Origin: Isoetes taiwanensis
Lineage: Eukaryota > Streptophyta > Lycopodiopsida > Isoetales > Isoetaceae
Assembly: GCA_021234155.1 (NCBI GenBank)
Contig: JAJEKV010000025.1
Span: 16,733,094 to 16,797,093, forward strand
Reading direction: 5' to 3'
Length of the DNA stretch: 64,000 bases
This document shows, one piece after another, positions 1 to 11,165 of this stretch; positions within the stretch are counted from its first letter, which is position 1, and each line of letters opens with the position of its first letter. The notes under the pieces were generated by a model, which was not told where the DNA came from, did no database searches, and worked only from the letters and a program-made list of their open reading frames with translations. Made by a program: the position numbers and the translations under genes.

Positions 1-405
1 GTCATCCTTACAATCTTATTTTACCCAAATCGGACATGTTTTGATCAAAATGGAAGTGATGTCTCACACGTCGCGCCTGGTCAAGAAACTAAAGTGTAGC
101 TTTTGAACGAGGCGCTAGCTGTGAGACCTCCTACCCTTTTCTTCACCATAACTTGTCCAGATGATCTTCAACCTGTTGTGTTAGCATCTTTAGGTAAACC
201 AAGCATGCTCAGACCCTTAAGTTAGTCTTCCAATTCCCATTTTGACCTCAATATAAGCTAGAATTGCCCAACCCCAAGAATTTTCCAAGTCACCCAAAAA
301 TTAGGGTTTTCCCCTTTTCTATAAATAGGTCCCTCATTTCATAAGTAGCACCCTACGAGTTTGCTCCTGCCCCCTTAGCCGATTTCCCAGCTCCCTGAGG
401 CGCTC
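1..405. other. Left-edge non-coding stretch with a TATA-like box
   Basis: No open frame of note. A TATA-like sequence (tataaata, 320-327) lies about 85 bases before the first ATG of the ORF region that starts at 406, so it could be the core promoter of that region. It does not resemble the 3' LTR at 7381-8865, so it is not the matching 5' LTR, which must lie outside the window if it exists. Confidence 0.35.
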
Positions 406-1968
406 TTGCATCCGTTTGCTAGTCTCTTCCTCGCTAAACTCATGGCAACCTCTGATTTCAGGCGATGGTACAGCGCCAGCACTCATGCTGCGGAGGCTAA
501 CATCGATGAAATTTTCCAGGTCTTCCACAAAGAGATAGATGTCCAAGCAACTTTGCACGCAACCCCAGCCTATAGCAGAGTCCTGCCTGAATTTCAAGCT
601 AGGGTAGAGCCATCATTAGTGCAGCTTCCACCTTGCATAGGTTACTTTGTTCCTAGGCAATCCCTTCAAGCAGCCTTAGGCGATGTTCCAAACATTGCCA
701 AGTATCTCACAAACAAGGCCCAGCGCATGCCCGAGCCAATGGTCCTGACTGTTAACAGGACCAAGTACTTCTCTTTCAACGCTGCCTTAGCAATCTTTCT
801 CATCCACCGTGCCGAAAACCTTATGGGAGAAACCTCCATTCCCCCATGGACGTGGACCCATTAGCCACCGCAGCAGCACAACAACTCCTTTCGCAGTACG
901 AACAGGAACAAGAAGGAAAAGAAGAAGACGAGGAGTCAGAGGAAGAGGATGAGGACTACGTCGAGCTCGACCCAGCGGAAGAGCAGCGGCTAGCAGAACA
1001 AGAGTTGCAGGAATTCGAAAGAAGCCGGCAAACTCTCAGAATAGCGCCACCCCTTGGGCTAGGCATCACAAGCCTAGCCCCCATCATCCTCGAAGGCGAA
1101 GAATATTTGCTCCTATGCGACATCCAAAACCTCCCGGAGTGCAGGGAAAGGGAGTATCGACCGGACGAATTGCTGCACCAACTCCGGAGAACAGACCTGG
1201 ACGACTTCATCGTCCGAGGAACCTCTGACTTCCCACTCCAAGTAAGGGAAGCCGACACTTACACGGGAGAGTCGACCTCCGATATCCAAGCCTACAGCAA
1301 CATCAGGCAGATTATGGAGGCAGAGCAACTACCGACGGAGGAAGAGTTCCTTGCTCTACAGGAACAGATGGGAATCCGCCACGCGACCTCGAACATCTTA
1401 ACGGGCAGTTTCACAACGCCCCGAGCCGAGAGGCGAGTTCGAGCTAAGGAGAGCTTCAGCAACAGTCAGAGACTACAGGGAGCTCACCACGGTGGAAGTC
1501 GATGACTATGCCGGTAGACACAGAGCTGGAGGCCGAGAAGGCGGATCCGGCCACGCGAACGACAAAATCCTTCCGGCATTACCTTCCCCGCCGATGGATG
1601 GAAGGATAGCGTAATACAATCGCAAAATTCCCCCGTGTGGCTTTGGAAGGAGTATCGATGCTAATTGCGCCTCGTGCTTTGGCCGGTACATGCTCGGGCT
1701 AGCTCCCAACACCGAAAGTACGCATCCTAGTGAAGAGAGCGGTAGCACTTGATATTTTGACTTCTCGCCATACCTTACGGTGACGGGGGGAAGATCGATC
1801 CGCACCGCCGCTGTACCTCCGGAAAGCAGGATAGAAGAATTGGCGAGAGCTTTGCAGGGTGGATCTTCAGTCAACGTCCTTAGGAACTTAGGTCATTCAG
1901 TGGGAACAGCCCAAGTGAAGAAGTTCCTAGAGGATAATCCATCCTACGGCGATATCAAGAATAGTTAG
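406..1968 (+). pseudogene. Unrecognised acidic-protein ORF region upstream of gypsy gag
   Basis: Three open stretches follow each other on the plus strand: 406-864 (152 codons), 846-1505 (219 codons) and a C-terminal piece at 1780-1968. The first two overlap and switch to the -1 frame at a run of five C near 842-846, so they may once have been one protein. The second stretch has a very acidic segment (about residues 20-55, mostly Glu and Asp), probably helical. I recognise no retroviral domain. The position ahead of gag suggests an extra ORF of the retroelement, as some gypsy lineages carry. A captured host gene or an older, separate element is also possible. Stops between 1505 and 1780 show decay. 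Confidence 0.35.
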
Positions 1969-2289
1969 GAATCTTGATCCCGGAAGCCTTTTTGTATTAA
2001 CATACTATATAATATGAATATAACTTCTTTTTGCACTTTAAATGTTTTGTTGATGTATTTTTGTTCCGCAACTATACCAACATCACATATAATGCAAGAG
2101 AACAAAAATAAAACTAACCGTACAGCCACGACCAATTGTGTATGCAGATAGGGAACAACGAACGGTCGAGCAGAACAGAAGGCCCAATAGAGATGAAGAG
2201 ACCCCTGACAGACATGGAAAGCCCCGAAACTCGAACAGTTCTCGGGCGAGAACAGATCCGGCTTAGAGGCAGAGGCATGGCTCGACGAA

Positions 2290-3119
2290 ATGAGCGAGTA
2301 TGGCAATGCCTACGGCATGAAGGATAAGGATAAAGGCAGGGTGGCAACAGCCAACCTGAAAGGGGCCGCACGCATATGGTGGAAGGGCTATGCCAAGGCC
2401 CATGGTTTGAGCAGAGATGCATGCCGATTTAAGAAGTTCTCAAAAGCTTTCAAGAACCACTATGTTCCTCGGGAACACAAGTCGAATATGATGCCAGCTC
2501 TACGATTCATTCGCGAGGGTTACAAAGATCGGTCGTAAGTACAATCAAGAGTTCATGAGACTAAGGTCAGATATGCGAAAGCCGAAATGGTGAAACATGC
2601 AGTGGAAAGCTACATAGAAGGGCTCAACGAGGAAATCAGGAAACTTGTAAGAGCAATAGACCCTAAAACAGTATCAGAAGCAGAATCCAAAGCAATTAGT
2701 TTGCAAGGATCCGGGCCGCGGAACAGCGCACATAGGCAGCCTTACTATCAGGATAGAGGCAAAGCAACAGGGAGCTACAGTCCTAGGGCAGCCAGCCCAA
2801 GTCATACAATGGCAACCAGGGGAAACAGCAGGAAAGAAAACAGGTGTCCTTCAAGGACAAACAGGAAGGTTCCAACTACTCCAAAGCAGTACGGTCCTTC
2901 TTACAGGCGATGCCCAAGGAGAAAAGGCAGGAATGCATAGAGAAGCAACTTTGCTTTAGATGTTTCCAGCCGGGCCACCGAACGGCAAATTGCCCATTTG
3001 TTATGAGCTCAGCGCTAGCAGAATTGGGTGGATGGGACACTCCGTCAGATGAGGACGGCGAGGCAGCACGCGATTACATTCAGGGTGAGTGCCACATCTT
3101 CGCTGCTATAGATACGTAA
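2290..3119 (+). pseudogene. gag: gypsy gag (capsid and zinc knuckle)
   Basis: The capsid-like part (2290-2538, continuing in another frame to about 2720) has the Trp-rich retrotransposon gag signature (LKGAARIWWKGYAK). Further downstream a CCHC zinc knuckle (CFRCFQPGHRTANC, about 2956-2997) fits CX2CX4HX4C. Gag packages the element RNA into particles. Frames change near 2536 and 2850, so the gene is broken. The knuckle is followed by a short spacer and then protease, as usual. Confidence 0.75.
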
Positions 3120-3122
3120 TGT

Positions 3123-4344
3123 GCGGACCCGGATAAGGTAATCTCCACAATAGGGAAGGCAAAGGCCAAGTCTTTCATGGTCTTGATAGACTCCGGGAGT
3201 AGCCATAACTTCGCATCCCCAAGGATGGTTGAAATGTTGAAATTGAAACCCCTAAAGTCCAAACCAAGACCCGTAATCTTGGCAAGCGGAGCAGTAAGAC
3301 ATACAGCTGGAAAAAGGATCAACTTCGACATCGACTTGCCGTGGATTAATATCCGATGATAAAGGAAGTAATGGGCATTGGCAAGTATGACTTGATCGTT
3401 GGAATGGAGTACCTTGGACCAGCAGGGCCATCATTGATTGTGGAAAGTGGAAGGTGACCTTCCCAACGCGACGGCAAAAAGCCATTGAGATCACGGTAAA
3501 GAAGTTACTCCCATCATGCGTGTATATGTCTGTTAAGAAGCTGCTCAAGTCTATAAAGAGCGAGCAGGTAGCATACATCTTCAAACTCGAGGTTGAGGAA
3601 CCCGAGTCGGAGGGAAGCAAAGAAGACAAAGTGCTCAGCAAGTTGCCCAAGAAAATCGCCAACTTGATCACGGAATTCCACGATCTCTTTCCAGATGAGA
3701 TCGAGAAGCTTCCTCCTTACAGGGGAGTAGAGTGTGAGATAGCACTCGAACCAGGGACCAAGCCGACGAGCAAGGCCCCATATAGAATGACCACACATGA
3801 ACTTACGGAGCTAAAGAAGCAGTTACAAGAATTGCTCGATCTAGGCTTCATCAGGCCTAGCGTCTCACCGTTTGGGGCACCCATCCTCTTTGTCAAGAAG
3901 AAGGATGGTAGCTTGAGGATGTGCATAGATTACAGACAATTGAACAAGCACACCATCAAGAACAGGTACACACTCCCCAGATCAGACGACCTGATGGATC
4001 AGCTCCAAGGAGCAAAGGTCTTCTCCAAGATCGACCTAAGGTCAGGTTATCACCAGATCAGAATAAAGGAAGAGGACATCCACAAAACGGCTTTCAGAAC
4101 CCGGTATGGGCATTACGAGTTCACCATCATGCCATTTGGGCTATCTAACGCCCCAGCTACGTTCATGAGACTCATGAACGACATTTTCAGAGAATACTTG
4201 GACACCTTTGTGATAGTATTCTTCGACGATATTCTGGTGTACAGCAAAACCGTTGAAGAGCATGTACAACACGTAAGAAAGGTGTTCGAGAAGTTAAGAA
4301 GGCATCAGTTGTACGCCAAGTTGTCGGGCGCCACCGCAACGTAG
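3123..4344 (+). pseudogene. pol: gypsy protease and reverse transcriptase
   Basis: The aspartic protease active site reads VLIDSGSSHNF (about 3180-3212). The RT reads open from 3454 to 4344. It shows the gypsy fingers and palm motifs, including [19 protein letters not shown], then [13 protein letters not shown], then [12 protein letters not shown], and the catalytic box [11 protein letters not shown]. The box has FFDD where F/Y-I/V-DD is usual; both catalytic Asp are kept. A stop follows at 4342-4344, before the thumb. Protease and RT are in different frames with a stop near 3359, so the polyprotein is interrupted. Confidence 0.85.
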
Positions 4345-5010
4345 AAGGTGGAATATCTCGGTCATGTGATTTCAGCGAAGGAATCTCGGCAGACCCGCCA
4401 AGATTGAAGCAAAGAATCCAATGGCCGCACCAAAGAACGCCCATGAGGTCAGAAGTTTCCTTGGCCTAGCGGGTATTACGGAAAGTTCGTGAAGAATTTC
4501 GCAAAGATAGCAGCCCCACTGACAGACTTGACAAAGGCGGAGAAAGTGAAGAATTGGGCAGACCATTAGCTCAAGAAAGCCTAGGCAACATTTGAATTGT
4601 TAAAGGAAGCTTTAACAACCACCCCCGTCTTAACCCTGCCAAATCCCGGAAAAGGACAAGTTAGTGGCGACGGACGCAAGCAAGATAGCCACAGGTGCGG
4701 CTCATGCAAGAAGAGCGGGTAATAGGCGCATTTGACTCAAGGAAGATGAACGACGCCAAACGTTGACCGACGCATGACCAAGAGCCGCTAGCGCTTGTCG
4801 TATGTTGAGAATCTGGAGGCATTACCTCTTAGGGAGGAAGTTCCAGCTGGACACTGATCACCAGAGCCTCCAGTACGTCACGCAACCACATCTCAATCTG
4901 AGGCAGAGAAGGTGGATGGAATTTCTCGAGGAATACGACTTTGAGATAGTCTACAAGCCCGGGAAGCTTAATGTGATAGCAGATGCGCTTTCAAGGCATC
5001 CACTGACAAC
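4345..5010 (+). pseudogene. pol: gypsy RT thumb and RNase H, frameshifted
   Basis: From 4345 the thumb and early RNase H are readable only in short pieces with several frame changes. From 4802 one frame gives the conserved end of gypsy RNase H: DTDHQSLQYVTQ, then RRWMEFLEEYDFEIVYKPGK, then NVIADALSRHP. This end directly precedes integrase. The catalytic Asp in DTDH is present; upstream residues cannot be assigned with confidence. Confidence 0.75.
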
Positions 5011-5039
5011 CAGAGTGCAATGCAACGCAATCTCGACGC

Positions 5040-6552
5040 CTTCATTTCGGGAAAAGATAGAAGAAACCTTTGCCAACGGATGTGGACTTCAAGGAAGTAT
5101 GGGCAAGCTTGTGCAAGGAAGCAAGAACAGATAAGGAGAGGGAAACCTTCAAAAATTTTAAGAAGGAAGGTAACCTCCTATACCGTAAGAACAAGTTGTG
5201 CGTGCCAGAATCATCTGGAGTAAGGAAGTTGATCCTCCACGACACCCACAACAGCCCAATAGCTGGCCACGCAGGATTCATGAAGACATACTTTAAAGTG
5301 CGAAAGGCAACTACTATTGGCCGGGAATGAAGAAGCAGATAGCCCGCTACATCGAGGAGTGTCAGCTATGTCGCAAAACGAAGCGCGTAACAACTTCAAT
5401 ACCGGGGGCATTGGAACCATTAGCGGTGCCAAACGCTAAGTGGGAGGTCGCCGCGATGGACTTTATAACAGATCGCCAAGGGACAAGAAGAGGTAAGGAT
5501 GCCTTGATGGTCGTGGTCGACAAGTTGTCGAAGATGGCCCATTTTGTGCCTTGCAGGACCACGGACACAGCCATATGGATACGGCAAAGCTCTTCACCAA
5601 AGAGATTTTCAGACTCCATGGCATGCCAAGGGAAATTATATCCGACCGAGATCCGGGTTCATCGTGCCTTCCGCAAGATCTCTTCAAACGATTGAACGGC
5701 TATCCATGAGCACGCCTATCATCCACGCAGACGGATGGGCAAACGGAGCGTGTCAACAAATATTGGAAGACATGCTCAAAACTATGTCTGGAACAAGCAA
5801 GGCATGTGGGAGGAATTTATTCACTTAGTGGAGTTTGCATACAATAGCACCAAGCAGAATCATCCCAAATGTCGCCGTTCATGATCAATCATGCGGCTAC
5901 CAATGCCTAACTCATTACACTTGGCACAATCCCGTGTCAAAAGTGGAAGTTTCGCACAAATGTTGAGCGACATGCAGCCTTGTGGAAGAAGTTCGAGGGT
6001 ACCTTCTAGCAGCAAAGGAGTCGGCCAAGAAGAGCATTGCCGACAAACATCTGGACAATCGGGGAGTTCCAAGTCGGAGATGATGTATGGCTCAAGATCA
6101 AGGTAAAGCAGGCGAAACTCCGCATCGGAAATTGCAAGAAGCTTGCTCCAAGGTGGGCTGGACCCTTCAGAATAGTCCAGAGAGTGGGTAACCAATCCTA
6201 CAAGTTAGACTTACCAGCACACCTAAAGATCCACAAAGTCTTCCACGTGAGTTTGCTGAAGAAGCACACTCCCAACCCAGATGAAGTCCTGGACACTCCA
6301 ACGATGTTGGAAATGACGGAAGAGCAGTTAGAAATAGTTCCAGAGCTAATTCTTGATAAAGCCTTCAAGAAAACAAGGAGATCGGAGTTCCTCCAATACT
6401 TGGTCAAGTGGAAATACTTGCCAGTGGAAGACGCCACATGGATACTTAAAAGAGATCTGGAAAAACAGTATCCACAGTTTATGGAGCAATGGGACGGCAA
6501 GGTCATCTCCGAAGAAATCGGCTCAGGCATGTCGATTTGTGTAGATTTATAG
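5040..6552 (+). pseudogene. pol: gypsy integrase with C-terminal chromodomain
   Basis: The HHCC zinc region is split over two frames: HDTHNSPIAGH near 5239-5270, then CQLC near 5363-5374. The DDE core starts with VAAMDFITD and VVVDKLSKMAHF (5449-5548). The second Asp (IISDRDPGF, near 5635) and the Glu region (TDGQTERVN, near 5728-5755) are readable only after changing frame. The last open frame, 6037-6552, carries the integrase C-terminal motif (VGDDVWLKIK, then GPFRIV) and ends in a chromodomain (FLQYLVKWKYLPVEDATW). Chromodomains guide integration to marked chromatin. At least three frameshifts disable the core. Confidence 0.82.
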
Positions 6553-7365
6553 CTTGCCTAGTTAAGTATAATCTACACATGCAACCTATGAGGTAAGGGT
6601 TGCATGCGTTGTTACCAATGATGAGATTACTACGGTGATCTCTAGGACGTGGTGTAATGTCAATGTAGGCATGACCGCGGTTCCGCTTGGAAAATCTACT
6701 TCTGTCCCACGGAAGTAGACGACCTCGAGAGAAAGGAGGTCATTGAGGAATGCATTGATAGGAAAAGCACCTCTAGCCCCATATATACTTTGATAGGAGG
6801 AATCTGGCCTTCACGCCCCACATACGGGAAGGACCTATCCTCCACGCTGGGCAACTAAAGGTGTAGGCATGAGCGCCATATAGGCATTATAGGCGCTGTC
6901 TCCTCGGCCACGATGGAAGAATCATCCTCTTCCTACGCCGAGAGATTAGCCATGCATTCATGTAGATAGGTGGGCTGGTCACCATATAACCAAAATTTTA
7001 TTAATATTTATGGTACTAACATAGTGTTGACCTGCAGGCCAATAGAGCGCTCCGGAGGGCCACGGGGTCGAACTACGAAGACTTGCAACACAATTTTGTT
7101 ATAATGTGTTGCAAGGAATAAAGAGTACCTCGAGCAATAATTGTATATATAATAATAAACCGAAACATTACGAGTTAATGTTATAATGACATAAGTGATA
7201 ACTATTGGATTGATTAATAGTATAATAATGTTCTATAAGTATTACCTTGAGGTAATCCTATTAAATGTATAACTATAATAATAAGTATATGGTATGCATG
7301 AGGTTGATTGCAGGTTAAGAAGATCCCAAGGTGGGGAGACCCAAGATGTTGCGGACAGCATCAAT
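6553..7365 (+). other. gypsy 3' untranslated internal region
   Basis: About 0.8 kb between the integrase stop and the polypurine tract. No open frame is supported. It contains a first copy of the polypurine-like motif (caaggtggggaga, 7327-7339) 40 bases before the one that abuts the LTR. Confidence 0.5.
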
Positions 7366-7380
7366 TCAAGGTGGGGAGAA
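7366..7380 (+). other. Polypurine tract of the gypsy element
   Basis: Purine-rich tcaaggtggggagaa lies directly against the LTR start TGTGACGT at 7381, the normal place for plus-strand priming. The core of this motif is repeated at 7327-7339. Confidence 0.7.
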
Positions 7381-8865
7381 TGTGACGTTCCAGTACGATA
7401 TACGGTCTCAAGACGTATACCGTACTGCGCCGTCACGCATACACGCCGTCCAATCGACGTGTACGCCGACGTGTACCCAAGCAAGGACGCCCTAAGGGGC
7501 AACTTGCAATGGTGCGCACACTTAGCAATGCACGCACCTTTAGACCTTTAACCCATTAAAGGTAGACCAAGGGTCATGGCAACCCTAAACCTAACTGATA
7601 GCCTACATAAGGCACCAAACCCTAACATTCCCTTTTTTGCCCATAGACCTTCTGAGCTCCGATTCGTGCGCCTGAGGAGTCAATTCCAACTCCCACGATC
7701 GCCAAGTCGCCCGGCTTGTCGATCATCCTTCCGACCGCATCCGGCGTAAAGAGACATGGACGCCTTCGGATCAAGAGGAGTGAACCAGGGATCAGGTATT
7801 TGGTCGATTGAATAGCCTAAACCTTATTCCAGCCTTCGAACCAGTAGGTTTAGCCTATTAATCGCCCTTAGTAGCCAAGCAGGTCCTGACATTGACTCTA
7901 ACTAAAGAACCTAACTCTATGTATTAGATTAGTTCTTATTACTTATGTTGATATGATGGACGGATGTATTCTGTGGACTCATTGTATTGGGAAGGGGGTT
8001 AGAGACTTAAAGCTTAGTAGATGATGCTCCTAGCTAGTCCCTCTTAGTGCATTACTAGATTTCGGCCTGTGTACAGGAGCCCACCTGGTTGTGGGTGAAG
8101 GGGCCAGACTGGCTTAGAATGAGGTTCGTGTTCTGACCCTTGGACCGACCCTGCGGGCGTAAAGTCTACCGGGGATCGAGTGACTAGGTCTAATGGCTTA
8201 CCACTGAGTGTGGGTGCGGCATGGGCTCGACACCCATGGGGTGGTGTTCACCTTCCAGTGGGTTAAGTCGAATAAGGGCAATGGCTCACTAGTCACCTTG
8301 GGTCAGCACGTAGATCTCTGGAGGGAGTGATCCCTACCCCCCCCATCGGGGACCGGGAGATGTAACCCGTGAATAGCCCCTTTGGCTATGCACCCGGCGG
8401 CTGATCGGGCCCCAACACTTTTCAACCTACTCGCAAAGTGTGCAATGGGAGGGGCGGATGGAGTGGACAACCCTAAGCCATGTTCTTATGCCAGGTCAAT
8501 CCATTGTCATGATTACATGCGCCTTGACGAACTCGATATACCGAAGCTAGTCGGGCATCCCCCGAGTCCGAGCCTTGGGTAGAAACTTCCTTTGTATTGT
8601 GCTGATCTTTATCTATGCAGATGTTGATGTGCCACCCTTCGAGGTGGATATATGATGTTATGTTACTGACGTGTATGTTTACGCTTCCGCAGCTAGATAG
8701 GCCCTGAGGGAGACGGGGTAAAATGACCCCTTCACTCTTCCCACTGTGGATTCTAGACGGTCACAGTGATATGTGGAGGGCCCTGTATCAGTGTGGAGCT
8801 GGTGCGGGTGATGAACTCCTGTTTGTATACGGTGCGGGCATCGTATACGAGTAGGGGACGTCACA
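7381..8865 (+). repeat. 3' LTR of the gypsy element (1485 bp)
   Basis: Begins TGTGACGT directly after the polypurine tract and ends ACGTCACA, an exact 8-base terminal inverted repeat with the TG...CA ends of LTRs. Length is within the usual gypsy range. No second copy is in the window, so LTR divergence (age) cannot be judged. The next five bases, acttc, would be the 3' target-site duplicate. Confidence 0.8.
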
Positions 8866-8944
8866 ACTTCCACCGTCGATGGGGCGTGACATACAGACTC
8901 ACTCACTCACAGACAGACAGACAGTATTTCTTTATTATATTAGA
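8866..8944 (-). repeat. Helitron 5'-terminal sequence, copy 1
   Basis: Read on the minus strand from 8944 it starts TCTAATATAATAAAG, followed by GTCTGTCTGTCTGTGAGTGAG. This TC start, AT-rich stretch and GTCTG tract are characteristic of plant Helitron 5' ends. The same 79 bases recur at 9906-9984 with about three mismatches. The gypsy LTR interrupts this copy at 8865/8866. Confidence 0.6.
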
Positions 8945-9905
8945 GCATTCCACCCTGATTCTTTTGCAGGGTCTCTATTTTTAGATTGACCAATGACCAT
9001 ATACATTGTTCTAGAACTTTCTAGAACATTTTACATTGACTCTTTCCAAAATCCCAGAAAACTTGCTATTTTTAGACTGAGGGATACATTTTGCAAAATA
9101 CCACAAAATCTTTATTTCGGTTTCTTTGTAAACTCTCTATTTTTAGATTGATTGGTAAAAAGTTTCTATTTTGAGAGTTCTTTAAATTGAGGCACTGATC
9201 CGTAAGCATTCAGAAGATTCCAATTTAACTATGTGCAAAATTGCAAAGAAAAAACCTGCCATTTTTAGACTGAGTGCTTGCCCATGAGCATTTGGAACAT
9301 TCTAGAACATTTTACAAAGTTTCAAAAAACTTTCAAAAGTTTTAAAGTTTGCGTTTGCAAAGTTTCAAAAAACTTTCTATTTTTAGACATTCTAGAAGAT
9401 TATAGAATATTCCAGAGCTATCTAGAGCATCCTAGAGCATCCTTGAATTGTTTGCAAAGTTCCATAAAACTTTCTATTTTTAGACTGAGGTGCTTGCCCA
9501 AGAACACCTGGAACATTCTAGAACATTCTATTATAAGTTTCTTCAAACTTTTAGAAAACTTTCTATTTTTTTACTTTGGTTTTTAGACTGGCTTGCTTGT
9601 CTATGAGCGTGTAACACATTGTAGTAGTTTCAGGAACACTCTAGAATTATATGAAACATTCCATAAACATTGTCGAATAGTCTAGAAAAGTTTATAATCT
9701 TACGTTAAAAAAGTTTCTATTTTTAGAGTGAGGTGCTTACCTGCGGTGTCTAGAAGCTTCAGCACTGACCTTAAACTGAAATGTCCATCTTCATACCAAT
9801 TGCCTCTTTATATACTGGAAAAAGAGTCTTTTTTTAGCATGAATGCATGTGGGATATTTGTGTAAACTCTAAGTGCATGTCCCTTTATATACTGGAAAAA
9901 GACTC
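8945..9905. repeat. Degenerate array of about 100-bp units inside the Helitron region
   Basis: The phrase ctatttttagactga (with variants) recurs about nine times, near 8974, 9066, 9134, 9258, 9374, 9471, 9590, 9715 and 9832. Between these the palindromic gaacattctagaacatt recurs (near 9009, 9293, 9387 and 9510). A second small direct repeat (ctttatatactggaaaaaga) occurs at 9806 and 9882. No coding potential. Internal minisatellites are common in non-autonomous Helitrons, which is the likely origin. Confidence 0.55.
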
Positions 9906-9984
9906 ACTTCCACCGTCGATGGGGCGTGACATCGAGACTCACTCACTCACAGACAGACAGACACTATTTCTTTATTATATTAGA
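9906..9984 (-). repeat. Helitron 5'-terminal sequence, copy 2
   Basis: Near-identical to 8866-8944. The minus-strand start TC is at 9984-9983 and is directly preceded by CTAG, the 3' terminus of another Helitron. See the junction finding. Confidence 0.6.
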
Positions 9985-10024
9985 CTAGAAAACGGCCCGG
10001 CCTGCAGGCCGGGCCCTTTTCTAG
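9985..10024 (-). mobile_element. Helitron 3' terminus (hairpin plus CTAG)
   Basis: A 9-bp GC-rich stem (ggcccggcc 9994-10002 with ggccgggcc 10007-10015, loop tgca) is followed on the minus strand by TTTT and CTAG (9988-9985), then T. This is the hairpin-CTRR-T arrangement of Helitron 3' ends. Because the whole motif is nearly palindromic (actag ... ctagt) it could serve either strand. The adjoining 5' end at 9984 favours the minus strand. The body of this element would extend to higher coordinates, but its 5' end was not found. Confidence 0.6.
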
Positions 10025-11165
10025 TATTTATATAATTTAATAGACCATATTGCGTTTACTATCCAATACTATAGTTGCACATATTATACTTGATTATACT
10101 GTCCAATAAAGCCTTAAGACTATTTTAGAGTTTTAGTTTTTGTGGTAGAGATATGAAACTTTTTAGTTAATTTGGTGGTGTCTTTTACATAATAAAGTAG
10201 CTCCACCAGTCAATTCTTTGCCAATCAATTATTTGTGTTGATATCCTTATTTTAGAAAAGTTATGCATCACCATTGTGATCTCTGTTAGCCATCATGGCA
10301 AATCATCCACAAGAAGGACTCACTAGGGATTAATGTCTGGAGTGACAATGATGCTTGATGGAGCCATGCATTTTAGAATTTACCATGCAGTTTAGCCTTT
10401 ACCATAGCGCGTAGCCCAATAATTGAAAACGAAACAAATTTACACTTTTGATCTTAAGAGCCTGGATAAATTTAGGGGACTTGAAATTGGGTAGGTACGT
10501 CCATGAGCAAATTGTAGGTAAGGTATATAAGTAGTTTGGTTTTGTAGGACCTTGAGTCCACTCATTTCGAATAATCTCATTTTGCTGGACTTTTTTGAAA
10601 ATTCAGGTTGACACTTTCAATTTAAGTTAAAGAGTGAACTATCCAGATCGTTGTGACCATTTCCATTATGTGGATGTGTAGACCAATTGTGGCAATATGG
10701 TGCAAGTTGGAATAACCTTCAATTGCTTACCAAGTCCAGATGTGGTATCATGCTTGCAGGATATATTTAGCATGATGAAGACCAAAGTGTTTTAGCACCA
10801 CACTTTGGATGTTGTAATTGTTAATGTGCATATTCCAAGTATTAGAACCCAACGTTTTGATATTGCAAGGTTAGAACCATTGGGTATAGAAGCTAAAATA
10901 ATATGACCATTGAATATCCAACCATTCCATAAGATTTGCTGTAGACGATTACCTAACTTCTTTTAATGGTTTGGAATGAGCTTTTATTTTTATGGTTTGT
11001 TGGGTAATAGTTTGATATAATAACATTTTGGAAAGTAGGGCTCCTTCCTTTTTTGGTCGCGACGAGCATGGCCTGCGATTCATGCATCCGCCCTCCTGGG
11101 CTATGTGCCCGTGGGCTGTAGCATGTGGCTGCAGCAAATTGCCGTAGTGCCCAGGACTGCAGTGG
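10025..11165. other. No gene seen
   Basis: AT-rich, without a supported ORF. A 21-base stretch ending at 10925 (accattgaatatccaaccatt) also occurs in the foldback centre near 17899-17920, which hints that this stretch includes part of the same repeat family. Confidence 0.4.

Larger units (their letters stand above)
1970..8865 (+). mobile_element. Ty3/gypsy chromodomain retrotransposon, decayed, 3' LTR present
   Basis: Domain order is gag, protease, reverse transcriptase, RNase H, integrase, chromodomain, polypurine tract and 3' LTR, which is the Ty3/gypsy order. The chromodomain after integrase places it among chromoviruses. The 5' limit is uncertain: no primer binding site or matching 5' LTR is in the window, and the ORF region at 406-1968 may also belong to it. 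Several frameshifts and stops break pol (after RT at 4344, in RNase H, and in the integrase core), so the copy cannot be autonomous. The LTR ends inside a Helitron-type terminal sequence (from 8866), so the element inserted into an older Helitron. Confidence 0.85.

Noticed and set aside
1-405. 5' LTR of the gypsy element
   Set aside because: It shares no recognisable sequence with the 3' LTR (7381-8865) and lacks TG/CA ends and a primer binding site.
838-850. Programmed -1 frameshift site joining the two upstream ORFs
   Set aside because: The C-run does not fit a canonical X-XXY-YYZ heptamer in the zero frame, and other stops nearby show general decay, so an ordinary indel is simpler.
8044-8077. 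Possible minus-strand Helitron 3' end (actag, then cctgtgtacagg) inside the gypsy LTR
   Set aside because: The stem is only 4-5 bp, there is no matching 5' end, and the position inside the LTR makes chance more likely.
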